Made by a program: the position numbers and the translations under genes
Notes under the pieces: model-generated
The model's database searches: none
Seen by the model: only the letters and a program-made list of their open reading frames with translations
Told to the model about the DNA's origin: nothing
NCBI GenBank assembly: GCA_963721445.1
Contig: CAVRIZ010000007.1
Span: forward strand, 1-64,000
Direction of reading: 5' to 3'
Length of the DNA: 64,000 nt
From: DAIOEK01 sp963721445
Lineage (GTDB): Bacteria > Chloroflexota > Anaerolineae > Anaerolineales > Anaerolineaceae
Part shown: piece after piece, positions 26,145 through 34,810 of the stretch
Layout of the letters: each line of letters opens with the position of its first letter
Position numbering within the stretch: the first letter of the stretch is position 1

Positions 26145-27522
26145 TCAATTCATTTCAACTGCATATTCCATGGGAAGCTCTTTGACCAGTGGTTCAATGA
26201 ATCCCGACACAACCATGGTTATGGCATCTTCTTTGGATAGCCCTCGGCTCATGAGGTAAAAAAGTTGTTCATCACCGACTTTGGAAACTGTGGCTTCGTG
26301 CCCGATCGTCACATCCTCTTCATCCACTTCGATATATGGATAGGTGTCCGATCGTGATTTTGGATCAAGTAAAAGAGCGTCGCAGACCACATTGGATTTG
26401 ACTCCGTGCATTCCTTTGGCCACCCGTAATAGTCCACGATAGGATGTCCGCCCACCACCTTTGCTAATGGATTTTGACGTGATCTTGCTGCTTGTATACG
26501 GCGCCAGGTGGATCGCTTTGCCACCGGTATCCTGGTATTGCCCAGCACCTGCAAAAGCCATAGATAAAATTTCTCCACGAGCACCTTTACCAAGCAGGTA
26601 GCAGGAAGGATATTTCATGGTAATTTTCGAGCCTAAATTGGCGTCGACCCACTCCATGGCAGCGTCTTCATACACAAGTGCACGTTGCGTGACAAGGTTA
26701 AAAACGTTTGTGGACCAGTTTTGGATGGTGGTATAGCGCATTCGACCACCTTTTTTGACGATGATCTCGATCACACCGCTGTGCAGTGAGTCGGTGGTAT
26801 AGGTGGGAGCCGTGCAGCCTTCCACATAATGCACCTGGGCGCCTTCATCAACAATGATGAGAGAGCGTTCAAATTGTCCGATATTCGCCTGGTTGAGGCG
26901 GAAATAGGCCTGGAGGGGAAGGTCCACTTTTATCCCTTTCGGGACGTAAACGAAAGATCCACCTGACCAGACCGCACTATTCAGTGCGGCAAATTTATTA
27001 TCTTCAACCGGTATTACTGTCCCAAAGTATTCTCTGAATAGATCGGGATATTGGCGTAATCCTTCTTCGATTGATAAAAAAATGACGCCAAGTTTCTTTA
27101 AACTTTCCTGAATGGAGTGGTATACCATTTCAGATTCGTATTGCGCGCCTACCCCGGCCAGAAACTTTCTTTCCGCTTCAGGGATTCCCAATCGATCAAA
27201 GGTATTTTTTATGGTGTCTGGAACATCATCCCAGGATTTACTTTCCGATTCCGTCGGTTTGATGTAGTAATAGATATTGTTCAGGTCCAATCCGCTGAGA
27301 TTAGCACCCCAGGTTGGAATAGGACGTTTTTCATAATGAGCCAGGGATTTGAGTCTAAAACTCCGCATCCATTCTGGTTCACCTTTCATACTTGATATCT
27401 GATTTACTACATCAGAATCGAGGCCTTTTTTCGCTTTAAAGACAAAACTATCTGGATCTTTGAACCCATACTTATAATCGGACAATCTGATCAAGGAATT
27501 CTGCCTGCTTTTCAGTACCCAT
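26145..27522 (-). CDS. sufB: SufB Fe-S scaffold subunit (frame broken near the start)
   Basis: Central scaffold of the SUF system. It has a beta-helix with VYVPKGIKVDLPLQAYFRLN, MKYPSCYLLG, VCDALLLDPKSRSDT and EDVTIGHEATVSKVG, plus the C-terminal SRGLSKEDA. The translation start with a fine ribosome site (GGAGGTAGAT before ATG 27522) gives MGTEKQAEFLDQIV and then stops. Removing one base of GG at 27480-27481 continues directly into DYKYGFKDPDSF, the conserved SufB N-terminus. Corrected length is 458 aa. Confidence 0.92.
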
Positions 27523-27548
27523 ATCTACCTCCAATAAAGAACAGGCAA

Positions 27549-28322
27549 TTACGAGAGACTATTCTCAACTTTTTCTCGAACCCAATCGTAGCCGTGCTGT
27601 TCAAGATTAAGGGCCAATTCAGCCCCCCCTGTTTCCACAATTCTTCCATCCATCATGACGTGGACATAATCAGGATCGATATAATTCAATATTCGTTGAT
27701 AATGCGTGATGACCATTATCCCAAGATTCGGACCTCTAAGCGAGTTCACGCCATCAGACACAATTCTCAATGCGTCAATATCCAAACCTGAATCTGTCTC
27801 ATCAAGGATGGCAAACCGGGGCGAGAGCATAGCCATTTGCAATATTTCAGCCCGCTTTTTCTCACCACCGGAAAATCCATCGTTTAGATATCTGCCGGCG
27901 AAACCATGATCCATTTTTAAGTAATCCATCCGTTCGATCATCGCTTTTCGAAATTCCGGTATGGGCATACCTTTATCTTCCGGGCTTTGATTCTTACGTC
28001 TTGCGTTGATGGCAGTCCGTAAAAAATTAGCCAATGTAACACCAGGTATGGCTACTGGATATTGGAATGCCATGAATAATCCCAGCTGTGCCCTTTCGTT
28101 AACATCCATTGTCAGCACACTGACATCATCCAGCAAGATATTGCCTTCTGTGATCGTATAGCTCGGATGCCCCATTAGCGTATTCGCCAGGGTGGATTTC
28201 CCAGTGCCATTTGGACCCATGATGGCATGAACCTCACCAGAATTTACAGTCAGGTCCACACCTTTTAAGATTTCTTTCTGGTCTATCGAAACATGCAAGT
28301 TCTGAATCTGTAGTTTGGACAT
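27549..28322 (-). CDS. sufC: SufC ATPase
   Basis: 257 aa ABC-type ATPase that energises SufBCD. Walker A MGPNGTGKST is near residue 35, the signature NDGFSGGEKKR near 145, and Walker B FAILDETDSGLD near 170 with the SufC-typical D-E-T-D-S-G-L-D. The start is ATG 28322 with GAGGAG upstream; an in-frame extension to 28406 would run into the promoter. It is the first gene of the operon sufC-sufB-sufD-unknown-sufS-sufU-Rieske. Confidence 0.96.
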   Translation of the reverse strand: MSKLQIQNLHVSIDQKEILKGVDLTVNSGEVHAIMGPNGTGKSTLANTLMGHPSYTITEGNILLDDVSVLTMDVNERAQLGLFMAFQYPVAIPGVTLANFLRTAINARRKNQSPEDKGMPIPEFRKAMIERMDYLKMDHGFAGRYLNDGFSGGEKKRAEILQMAMLSPRFAILDETDSGLDIDALRIVSDGVNSLRGPNLGIMVITHYQRILNYIDPDYVHVMMDGRIVETGGAELALNLEQHGYDWVREKVENSLS

Positions 28323-28377
28323 AATTCTCCTCAACCGAAGATGCGATCGCATCCATATAATCTTTGAAGCACGCTGG

Positions 28378-28406
28378 ATTATAGCATAGCGACCCAATTT
28401 CGTCAA
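28378..28406 (-). promoter_or_regulatory. promoter of the suf operon
   Basis: On the minus strand, TTGACG (28401-28406) and TATAAT (28378-28383) have exactly 17 bases between them: a near-consensus sigma-70 promoter about 55 bases before sufC. Its -35 overlaps one arm of the palindrome at 28404-28433. Confidence 0.82.
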
Positions 28407-28433
28407 TATTTATTATAATATTCATAAATATTG
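28404..28433. promoter_or_regulatory. palindromic operator between sufC and sufR (probable SufR site)
   Basis: The perfect inverted repeat CAATATTTAT-N10-ATAAATATTG spans 28404-28433. Its left arm overlaps the -35 of the suf promoter and its right arm overlaps the -35 (28431-28436) of the sufR promoter. A repressor bound here would block both divergent promoters. SufR is encoded 62 bases away, so it is the obvious candidate, but that is inference. Confidence 0.75.
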
Positions 28434-28459
28434 CATATTTCCTCTTCCTGTGTTATATT
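28431..28459 (+). promoter_or_regulatory. promoter of sufR-sufT
   Basis: TTGCAT (28431-28436) and TATATT (28454-28459) are separated by 17 bases, 35 bases before the sufR ATG. The -35 is inside the palindromic operator, implying autoregulation. Confidence 0.7.
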
Positions 28460-28494
28460 GGTTTTTGATCAACGAAGGAAAAGTAGGATCGCTT

Positions 28495-29128
28495 ATGAAA
28501 AGTACTCGCGAAAAAGTGCTGCAAGCCTTATTAAATCACCCCAGATCCACGACCAATGAGATAGCCGAAGTGGTCGGTATCAATGGGATCTCCGTGCGTC
28601 ATCACCTGAATGCACTTCAGGCAGATAGCCTGATCTCTACCGAAGAGGAACGGCATGGTGTCGGAAGACCCCGGCTGGTATATTTCCTGACCGAATCCGG
28701 ACAGGAGAAGTTCCCTACCAGCTATATGCGGCTGACAAATCGTCTTCTCTCTCAACTAAAATCGTCCATGCCGCCCTGCGATGGTAGATTCACTCTTCAC
28801 CTCGATCGCTGAAACCGCTTCCCAGGGATATAAAGAGCAGGCAAAAAACATGAATTTGGAAGAGAAATTGGATTTGATAACCAGTTTGTTATCCAAAGAG
28901 GGATTTGATGTGGAATGGGAGAAACAGGGCGAGCAGTATATGATCGTCGAAAACACCTGCCCATACTACCATGTCGGACAGGATCACCCGGAAGTCTGTA
29001 CCGTTGATCAGACAATGATTGCATCCGTTTTATCCATTCCGGTGGAAAAAATTGGCTGTGTACTCGGCGGAAGCGCCCATTGCACATTCCTGATTAAACC
29101 ACCAGTATTAGATGAGCAAACCGTATGA
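28495..29128 (+). CDS. sufR: SufR-type iron-sulfur transcriptional regulator (frame broken)
   Basis: The N-terminal half (from ATG 28495) is a winged helix: STTNEIAEVVGINGISVRHH, then GRPRLVYFLTESG. The C-terminal half lies in another frame and carries three cysteines spaced as in SufR (NTCPYYHVG, HPEVCTVDQ and GSAHCTFLI), which hold a [4Fe-4S] cluster in known SufR proteins. Removing one C of CCC at 28774-28776 fuses them (SSMPPAMVDSLF) into 210 aa. It is expected to repress suf when its cluster is loaded. The gene is divergent from sufC and overlaps sufT by 4 bases. Confidence 0.87.
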
Positions 29129-29478
29129 ATAATCCGATCGAACCCAAAAAAGCAGTGTGGGAGATTGAGACAACCCACCCAGATTTGGTTGAACCTCTTA
29201 AAAGTGCCATGAATCAAGTAATGGATCCCGAAATTGGAATGAGTATCATCCAATTGGGTTTAATCCGTAATATTTCGGTGCAGGAAGATTCACTGATCGT
29301 CAATATCATTATGACGACCCCATTTTGCCCGTACGGTCCTGCGTTATTGGAACAAACCAAAGAGAAGGCCCAAACTGCCTCCCCTTACCCAGTTGTCCTT
29401 GCCCTGGGCATGGAACCCTGGGATTTCTCGATGATGGAAGATCCTTCCGGTTTCGAATGGGGCATCTGGCAACAATAA
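29125..29478 (+). CDS. sufT: SufT/MIP18-family Fe-S assembly factor
   Basis: 117 aa DUF59 (PaaD/MIP18-like) protein. It has the family's VMDPEIGMSIIQLGLIRNI near residue 30 and TTPFCPYGPALLEQ with the conserved reactive cysteine near 72. SufT helps deliver clusters to target proteins. Its ATG overlaps the sufR stop (ATGA), so regulator and maturation factor are co-expressed. Confidence 0.88.
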   Translation: MNNPIEPKKAVWEIETTHPDLVEPLKSAMNQVMDPEIGMSIIQLGLIRNISVQEDSLIVNIIMTTPFCPYGPALLEQTKEKAQTASPYPVVLALGMEPWDFSMMEDPSGFEWGIWQQ

Positions 29479-29502
29479 CGAATTACTCCTTCGAAAGTCC
29501 CA

Positions 29503-29823
29503 TTACAAATTTCCAGCTAAACGCATCGCCAGAGACATGTCTCCGGCGATTTTTAACTTGCCAGACATGAATGATTGCATGATATCCAGGCGTCCTGTGA
29601 GCAGCTCCGCAAAGACTTTCGAATCACATGTCATGGTGAGTGTCGGAGTAGGAGAAGGTCCTTCGTTTACATGATAGCTCTCGTCCTTGATGACCACATG
29701 CCATATCCCCACTTTTTCACCTGTCAATTCCAACTGAAGTGTGCCATCCAAACCGGCGAGCGAATTACTGGTCATCTTTCCCGCAATTTTCGCCAATAAA
29801 TTTTCCGCATTGATCTCTTCCAT
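29503..29823 (-). CDS. SCP2 sterol-carrier-like protein
   Basis: About 106 aa from ATG 29823, preceded by GGAGGG; an ATG at 29838 is also in frame. It shows the SCP2 pattern: IKDESYHVNEGP, then TPTLTMTCDSKVFAELLTG and MSGKLKIAGDMSLAMRL. Stand-alone bacterial SCP2 proteins bind lipids or acyl chains, and the exact role is unknown. It converges with sufT. Confidence 0.85.
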   Translation of the reverse strand: MEEINAENLLAKIAGKMTSNSLAGLDGTLQLELTGEKVGIWHVVIKDESYHVNEGPSPTPTLTMTCDSKVFAELLTGRLDIMQSFMSGKLKIAGDMSLAMRLAGNL

Positions 29824-29913
29824 CTCATTTCCCTCCATCCAAAGTAACCATTAGTATAACTGGTACTATAATTTGTGGAAGAGATTCTTTTGCGCAAGTC
29901 ATGAGGAGCCAGT

Positions 29914-30895
29914 ATGGTTCGTACTGTATATCTATCCCCTGATAACCTTTATTCATATGATTTACCAATAAATGAGATCACTCAGGTCATTCAGAATGGT
30001 ACTGGCCTGGTTTGGGTCATTCTTGAACAGGGCACTGAAGAGGAAATTGCGGGGCTCCTTAAAGATGTTTTCCACTTCCATCCTCTGACCATCGAAGATT
30101 GTCTAAGCCAAGGGTATCAGACCCCAAAACTGGATGGCTTCGATAACTATTTATTTCTCATCACCCACGCCTTGCTTCCTGATCATGGTGAGATAGAAGA
30201 ATTAAAGTATGGGGGAATTGGATACATTCCTAGGGAAGAATTACGTAGTTTGCTCGACCCGCGAAGAAAAATTACCGATCATCGATGATGTCCTCAACCG
30301 AATTCTAAAAGACGAACGTATCATGACAAATGGCGCTGATTTCTTATTCCATACCATATTAGATGAATTGGTCGATGACTATATGCCCTTGCTGGATCGG
30401 ATGGATGACGAGATTGAATGGCTGGAAGACCGGGTACTGGAAAAACCGCAACCCGAGACGTTGCAACGGATCCTTAACTTAAAACATGCAACCCTTTCAT
30501 TACGGCGTTTCATTACTCCTCAACGGGAGATCATGAACCGGTTGAGCCGAGATGATTTTGGTATGATCGCCGAAAAGCATCGCATTTATTTTAGAGATAT
30601 CTACGACCACCTGGTGAGATTACAAGACCTGATCGAGTCAGTTCGGGATATCGTGTCAGGCACATTGGATATCTATTTATCTGCCACATCTAACCGACTA
30701 AACGAAGTAATGAAAGCCTTAACCATCGTTTCAACCATATTTCTGCCATTATCCTTCTTAGCAGGGGTATATGGCATGAATTTTAAATATTTTCCAGAGA
30801 TCAACTGGCATTACGGCTATTTATATGTCTGGATCGTTTTCATTACTGCCGCGGTTGGAATGCTGATATTCTTTAAAAAACGAGGATGGTTCTAA
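29914..30895 (+). CDS. corA: CorA-type divalent cation transporter (frame broken)
   Basis: Mg2+/Co2+ channel of the inner membrane. The N-terminal cytoplasmic domain (VFHFHPLTIEDCL) is read from ATG 29914, which has GAGGAG upstream. The reading frame shifts at the G5 run 30211-30215. Removing one G gives KYGELDTFLGKNYV and leads into the second half with the helical stalk, two C-terminal TM segments and YGMNFKYFPEINW. YGMNF matches the CorA signature GMN. Corrected length is 326 aa. It is a typical CorA apart from the frame break. Confidence 0.93.
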
Positions 30896-30927
30896 TTAAT
30901 TTGCTGGTTTGTAATAGCCTGTATTCC

Positions 30928-30956
30928 TTGACGGTTCTCCGCAAGCAGACTAAAAT
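30928..30956 (+). promoter_or_regulatory. promoter of the L25 gene
   Basis: TTGACG (30928-30933), a 17-base spacer and TAAAAT (30951-30956). The 75-base leader that follows contains short hairpins (GCCT...AGGC near 30967 and AGGGTAACCCT near 30998) and GAAGGA before ATG 31039. Confidence 0.68.
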
Positions 30957-31038
30957 TACTCGCCGCCTAATAAAAGGCTGTAAATCTTACATGGAGCAGG
31001 GTAACCCTACGGGGTGAGAGGGCTCGAAGGAAAATCGA

Positions 31039-31686
31039 ATGGAAAAAGTAGTAATTCAAGCTTCAAAACGAACTGTAACCGGCAAAAAGGTTCGTGCACT
31101 GCGTCGTGAAGGGAAATTGCCCGGTGTGATCTATGGTCATAATTTCGAATCGATCGCCATCAGCATGGATCTGCACGACACAACCAAAATATTGCATTCT
31201 GTTTCCAGATCAACAATTGTCAATGTAAATGTGGATGGCGTCGAAAGCGCTGCATTGATCCGGGAGAAACAACGAGATTTCATCCGTGGTACCCTGAAAC
31301 ACGTGGATTTCCAGGTCATTTCTTTGACCGAGAAACTGCGTACAAAGGTCTCGATCGATTTCGTTGGCCTTTCACCGGCTGTGAAGGACTACAACGGCAT
31401 CATCTACACCAATATGAATGAGCTTGACGTGGAAAGTCTGCCGCAGGATCTTCCTGAAAAGATCACCGTTGATCTTTCGAAACTGCTTCAGATCGGTGAT
31501 GGTATCTTCGTCCGTGATATCGACCTGGGATCGAAAGTCCAGATTATGTCTCACCCCGAAGAACTGGTCGTAGTGGTCAACCAACCGAAGGCAGAGGAAG
31601 TGGAAGAAGTAGCTGCAGTACCTGCTGCCGAGGAACCTGAAGTTATCGAACGTGGTAAGAAACCTGAAGAAGAAGAAGAAAAATAA
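31039..31686 (+). CDS. rplY: 50S ribosomal protein L25/general stress protein Ctc
   Basis: 215 aa. The N-terminal L25 domain (KRTVTGKKVRALRREGKLPGV) is followed by the TL5/Ctc C-terminal beta domain and an acidic, glutamate-rich tail. It binds 5S rRNA in the large ribosomal subunit. The TL5 form with the extra domain is usual outside enterobacteria. It is monocistronic, with its own promoter and a strong hairpin after the stop. Confidence 0.95.
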   Translation: MEKVVIQASKRTVTGKKVRALRREGKLPGVIYGHNFESIAISMDLHDTTKILHSVSRSTIVNVNVDGVESAALIREKQRDFIRGTLKHVDFQVISLTEKLRTKVSIDFVGLSPAVKDYNGIIYTNMNELDVESLPQDLPEKITVDLSKLLQIGDGIFVRDIDLGSKVQIMSHPEELVVVVNQPKAEEVEEVAAVPAAEEPEVIERGKKPEEEEEK

Positions 31687-31708
31687 AATCTTTATATCAG
31701 ACTTCGAA

Positions 31709-31735
31709 ACACACCCGGGTTATTCCCGGGTGTGT
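31709..31735. terminator. bidirectional terminator between L25 and the NUDIX gene
   Basis: The 11-bp stem ACACACCCGGG/CCCGGGTGTGT has a 5-base loop (720-724). It overlaps the last codons of the convergent NUDIX gene. The following tract is only moderately T-rich. Confidence 0.65.
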
Positions 31736-32334
31736 TGCTTTATAATTCGGATTACCTGCTGTGCAAAATAGGCGCTTATTCCCCAAAGGATCTCACCATC
31801 GTAAGGGTGATACCGTATCACCTGCCGGCGAATACCATCCGGAAGTCCTGTAAACCATTCCACTTCCCAGTTGCATGATTCTTCCAGCCAATTCAAAGGA
31901 ATCAGAAATACCCGACTCACCTCACTCTCGGCCAATTTTAATGGATATGGCCAGGGTAGATAACCGACAAATGGTGTGATGATATAGCTGGATACAGATT
32001 TCATCGTTGTAAGTCGGCCGAAGAAGGTGATATCTTTCGGATCTACCCCGATTTCTTCACAGGTCTCTCGCAGAGCGGTCTCCTGGATACTCGTGTCTGT
32101 CTCTTCCCTGGCACCGCCCGGAAAGGATACCTGTCCTTTGTGATCTCTTACAGTATCGGTCCTCCGCGTCAGAAGCATTTTCCATTGCTCCTCCTCCCGA
32201 ACCAGAAGAATGAAAACGGCTGCTTCCAGAAAATCAGGATCGGTGGCGGGCAACACAAATTCGCTATCCGAATTTGATTCCTGGAAGATCTGCGCTATTT
32301 CCTCTATCGTAAGCGAGTCGATGGCTGAACTCAT
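31720..32334 (-). CDS. NUDIX hydrolase, CoA-pyrophosphatase-like
   Basis: 204 aa. The Nudix box is complete (GGAREETDTSIQETALRE, then TCEEIG). The preceding TVRDHKGQVSFPGG is typical of the coenzyme-A diphosphatase branch (NudL/YeaB). It probably cleaves CoA or related nucleotides. It overlaps the upstream trmI stop by 4 bases (ATGA at 32331-32334), so the two are co-translated. Confidence 0.87.
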   Translation of the reverse strand: MSSAIDSLTIEEIAQIFQESNSDSEFVLPATDPDFLEAAVFILLVREEEQWKMLLTRRTDTVRDHKGQVSFPGGAREETDTSIQETALRETCEEIGVDPKDITFFGRLTTMKSVSSYIITPFVGYLPWPYPLKLAESEVSRVFLIPLNWLEESCNWEVEWFTGLPDGIRRQVIRYHPYDGEILWGISAYFAQQVIRIIKQHTRE

Positions 32335-33176
32335 TGATCTTCCTGACGGTTCGTTTCTGAGATCAGTTCTTCCATACCTTCCGCATCTGCAAAGACCACA
32401 GGTCTGGCAAAAATCAAAAATCCGGTATGGGCAACCATCCGATCCACCGGTCGGAACCTTTCCGGCTCCGCTTTATAAAATCGCATCGCTATCTCAAGGA
32501 CATCCACGAATGCGAATTTCTCCTGTCGTAACGCATCCAGTAATTTGCAGACCTGGTTCGCGGTAGGCAGGATGCTGCCAAAAAAACCACCGGGTTTTAG
32601 CGCCTGCCTGACCTGTGCCATGTAGTCAAATGGATTATTCATATCCAAGAATACCGCGTCAAGATCGGTCTGCAAAAATCCGTCCTTGATTTCCTGATGG
32701 TGAAACACAACCCGGTCTTGCAATCCTACCTTTTGCAAATTCTTTTGAGCCAGGTGGATATTTTCTTCTTTTTGCTCGTAAGTGTAGATCTTTCCTTCGT
32801 TTCCGACGGAAAAAGCCAAAGCTGTGGTCAGTGCGCCGGAACCTGTCCCCGCTTCGCCCACTTTCACACCGGGACCAATTCCCATCCGAACCAGAATATA
32901 TCCGATCTCTTTTGGATAAATGATCTGCGTATTTCGTTTTATGCCGCGCAGCAGGTCCGCCAGAGACGGTTGCAGGAGGAAAAAAGGACTCCCCATATGG
33001 CTGAAAACCTGGCTTCCCCAGGTTTTACCGATAAGATCATTGTGCAATAAAACGCCGCGGTGGGTTTGCAGATCGGCATCTGCTTTGAGTGTGACAATAA
33101 AATGCTTATGGTTCAAACCAACCAGTTCAACCAGATCGCCTTCCTTGGCGATCGTACCTTGTGTATTCCAGCTCAC
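32331..33176 (-). CDS. trmI: tRNA (adenine-58-N1)-methyltransferase
   Basis: 281 aa. It has an N-terminal small beta domain and a Rossmann SAM domain with VKVGEAGTGSGALTTAL near residue 105, VFLDMNNPFDYM near 175 and LKPGGFFGSILPT. This matches the bacterial/archaeal TrmI family that makes m1A58 in the T-loop. The pair trmI-NUDIX is on the minus strand upstream of no other gene, and the gap to tRNA-Met carries that tRNA's promoter. Confidence 0.9.
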   Translation of the reverse strand: MSWNTQGTIAKEGDLVELVGLNHKHFIVTLKADADLQTHRGVLLHNDLIGKTWGSQVFSHMGSPFFLLQPSLADLLRGIKRNTQIIYPKEIGYILVRMGIGPGVKVGEAGTGSGALTTALAFSVGNEGKIYTYEQKEENIHLAQKNLQKVGLQDRVVFHHQEIKDGFLQTDLDAVFLDMNNPFDYMAQVRQALKPGGFFGSILPTANQVCKLLDALRQEKFAFVDVLEIAMRFYKAEPERFRPVDRMVAHTGFLIFARPVVFADAEGMEELISETNRQEDQ

Positions 33177-33275
33177 AAATTTCTCCTCATTTTTTGATGG
33201 CTAATTATACTGACTCTTCGGCTCTTCCGGTATGGGAGTATTTATACTCGTAACGACCTCTCAAAGGATAGTTTG

Positions 33276-33304
33276 TTGACAAAACCCATGCCCTATAGTA
33301 ATAT
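33276..33304 (+). promoter_or_regulatory. promoter of tRNA-Met
   Basis: A consensus TTGACA (33276-33281) and TAATAT (33299-33304) with 17 bases between, 20 bases before the tRNA start. Confidence 0.78.
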
Positions 33305-33324
33305 TCATCGCGCTCAACCATTCC

Positions 33325-33396
33325 GGCGAGGTAGCTCAACGGTGGAGCAGGGGACTCATAAGCCCTTGGATGTGGGTTCAAATCCCACCCTCGCCA
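33325..33396 (+). tRNA. tRNA-Met (anticodon CAT)
   Basis: The acceptor stem GGCGAGG pairs with CCTCGCC and the discriminator is A (33396). The anticodon loop is CTCATAA, giving CAT, and the T-arm is GTGGGTTCAAATCCCAC. The first pair is G-C, not the C-A mismatch of initiators, so it is an elongator Met tRNA (or lysidine-modified Ile, which cannot be told by eye). CCA is not encoded. Confidence 0.93.
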
Positions 33397-33413
33397 CTCT
33401 GAACTTTCTTTGA

Positions 33414-33435
33414 ACCCGCGGATGCGGGTTTTTTT
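33414..33435 (+). terminator. terminator after tRNA-Met
   Basis: ACCCGC-GGAT-GCGGGT is followed by a run of seven T (429-435): a textbook intrinsic terminator just before the next gene. Confidence 0.9.
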
Positions 33436-33453
33436 GTGCGATAATGTACCATT

Positions 33454-34551
33454 ATGATCGAAAGCTTGACCCGCATTAAACGATCCGTACAGCGCGCCGG
33501 AGCAGTGAGATACCTGCTCCTCATGCTGGTTAGTTTTGCCCTCTCAGTCACCCTCACCCGCATCTTTCTTAATCTCACCGGTTTCCCCAGAATTGGAGGC
33601 GGTAACTTCCACCTGGCGCATGTGTTATGGGGCGGATTGATCCTCTACATAGCCGCCGTGATACCATTGCAATTTGCGAATCGCTGGGTCTATTCTCTGA
33701 GTGCCATTCTGAGCGGCATTGGTATGGGTTTATTCATTGATGAGGTTGGGAAATTCATCACCAGCAATAACGACTATTTCTATCCCCCTGCAGCGCCGAT
33801 CATATACAGTTTTTTCCTGATCGCATCGATCCTGTATTTTCAAGCCAAAAAGAATAAACCGGTCGACGATCGCTCCGCGCTATATCATTCATTTGACCTG
33901 ATGGAAGAAGTGCTGGAACATGCATTGGATCAGGAAGAAAAAACCGAACTTATCAGTACCCTCACCACGATCCGAACCAAATCAAAAGATCCTGATTATC
34001 GCCGGTTGGCTGATGAGCTCCTCCATTTTGTTGAATCGGAAAGTGTAATTACCATTGCCAAAAAGGAATATTTCACCGACCGGATAAGTCAGTATATTCA
34101 AAAAACCATCGGTAAATACTTTACCGAGAAGTTGATCTATAACACAATCCTTGTTTCGATCTTATGCCTGAGTATCTACCTTTCCATTTATCCGTTGCGA
34201 TTCTTCTTATCCCTGGATTCAGTACAAAATATGGGCAGTATTGTTGAGCCTTACATTTCCACGAACCTGGTTACCGCGTCCTCAGGATTGGATTGGTTGA
34301 CTGCCCGGGTCATTCTGGAAGGTTTGATAGCGCTCGTTTTATTTATCTCGGGGATGTTATTGTTGTTTCGCCGTAAGAAGTTGGGGATCGCATTAGCCTA
34401 TCTGGGGATGATCCTGGTTATTACCATCCTTAACTTGTTGATCTTCTACTATGATCAATTCTCTACCATCGGGTTTGCATCGATCCAGCTTGCCATTCTA
34501 CTGTTAGTGCTATACTATCGAAATCATTTCTTAAACCCTTCAATCGGATGA
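33454..34551 (+). CDS. uncharacterised membrane protein
   Basis: 365 aa; family not recognised. Four N-terminal hydrophobic segments (about residues 20-40, 55-75, 80-100 and 110-130) are followed by a charged, helical cytoplasmic stretch of about 100 residues (EVLEHALDQEEKTEL onward). Three or four C-terminal segments follow (about 230-250, 285-305, 315-335 and 340-355). A -10-like GATAAT with upstream TG (33437-33445) sits eight bases before ATG, so the mRNA may be leaderless. The next gene starts 7 bases after its stop. Confidence 0.7.
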   Translation: MIESLTRIKRSVQRAGAVRYLLLMLVSFALSVTLTRIFLNLTGFPRIGGGNFHLAHVLWGGLILYIAAVIPLQFANRWVYSLSAILSGIGMGLFIDEVGKFITSNNDYFYPPAAPIIYSFFLIASILYFQAKKNKPVDDRSALYHSFDLMEEVLEHALDQEEKTELISTLTTIRTKSKDPDYRRLADELLHFVESESVITIAKKEYFTDRISQYIQKTIGKYFTEKLIYNTILVSILCLSIYLSIYPLRFFLSLDSVQNMGSIVEPYISTNLVTASSGLDWLTARVILEGLIALVLFISGMLLLFRRKKLGIALAYLGMILVITILNLLIFYYDQFSTIGFASIQLAILLLVLYYRNHFLNPSIG

Positions 34552-34558
34552 GGTCTTA

Positions 34559-34792
34559 ATGCCCATTTATGAATATCGCTGCCAAACTTGTGGAAAGAAA
34601 TTCGATGCGCTGCGCTTGATTAGCCAGGCAGATTCTCAAATTAACTGCCGTTACTGCCAGGGAAACGATACTCATCGCATGATCAGCGCTTGCTATTCTC
34701 ATTCAACGGGTGGAGTCAGCCTGTCATCCCAACCTTCCAGTGGCGGTTGTGGCGGTTGCAATGGAGGGTCTTGTGGTTCCTGCAGGCATTAA
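34559..34792 (+). CDS. FmdB-family zinc-ribbon protein
   Basis: 77 aa. MPIYEYRCQTCGKKFD with a later CRYC is the FmdB regulatory-type zinc ribbon. The C-terminus is a low-complexity Gly/Cys/Ser tail (GGCGGCNGGSCGSCRH), common in this family. The role is unclear. Its transcript ends at a hairpin inside the convergent MFS gene. Confidence 0.88.
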   Translation: MPIYEYRCQTCGKKFDALRLISQADSQINCRYCQGNDTHRMISACYSHSTGGVSLSSQPSSGGCGGCNGGSCGSCRH

Positions 34793-34810
34793 TCAGTAGA
34801 AATAGTCCGT

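Noticed and set aside
30209..30895. Second CorA-like gene with its own ATG
   Set aside because: It is only the C-terminal part of CorA. Together with 29914-30288 it makes a single normal CorA once one G of the G5 run is removed.
30957..31038. Known riboswitch in the L25 leader
   Set aside because: Short hairpins exist but no known aptamer core was recognised. It is kept as a plain leader.
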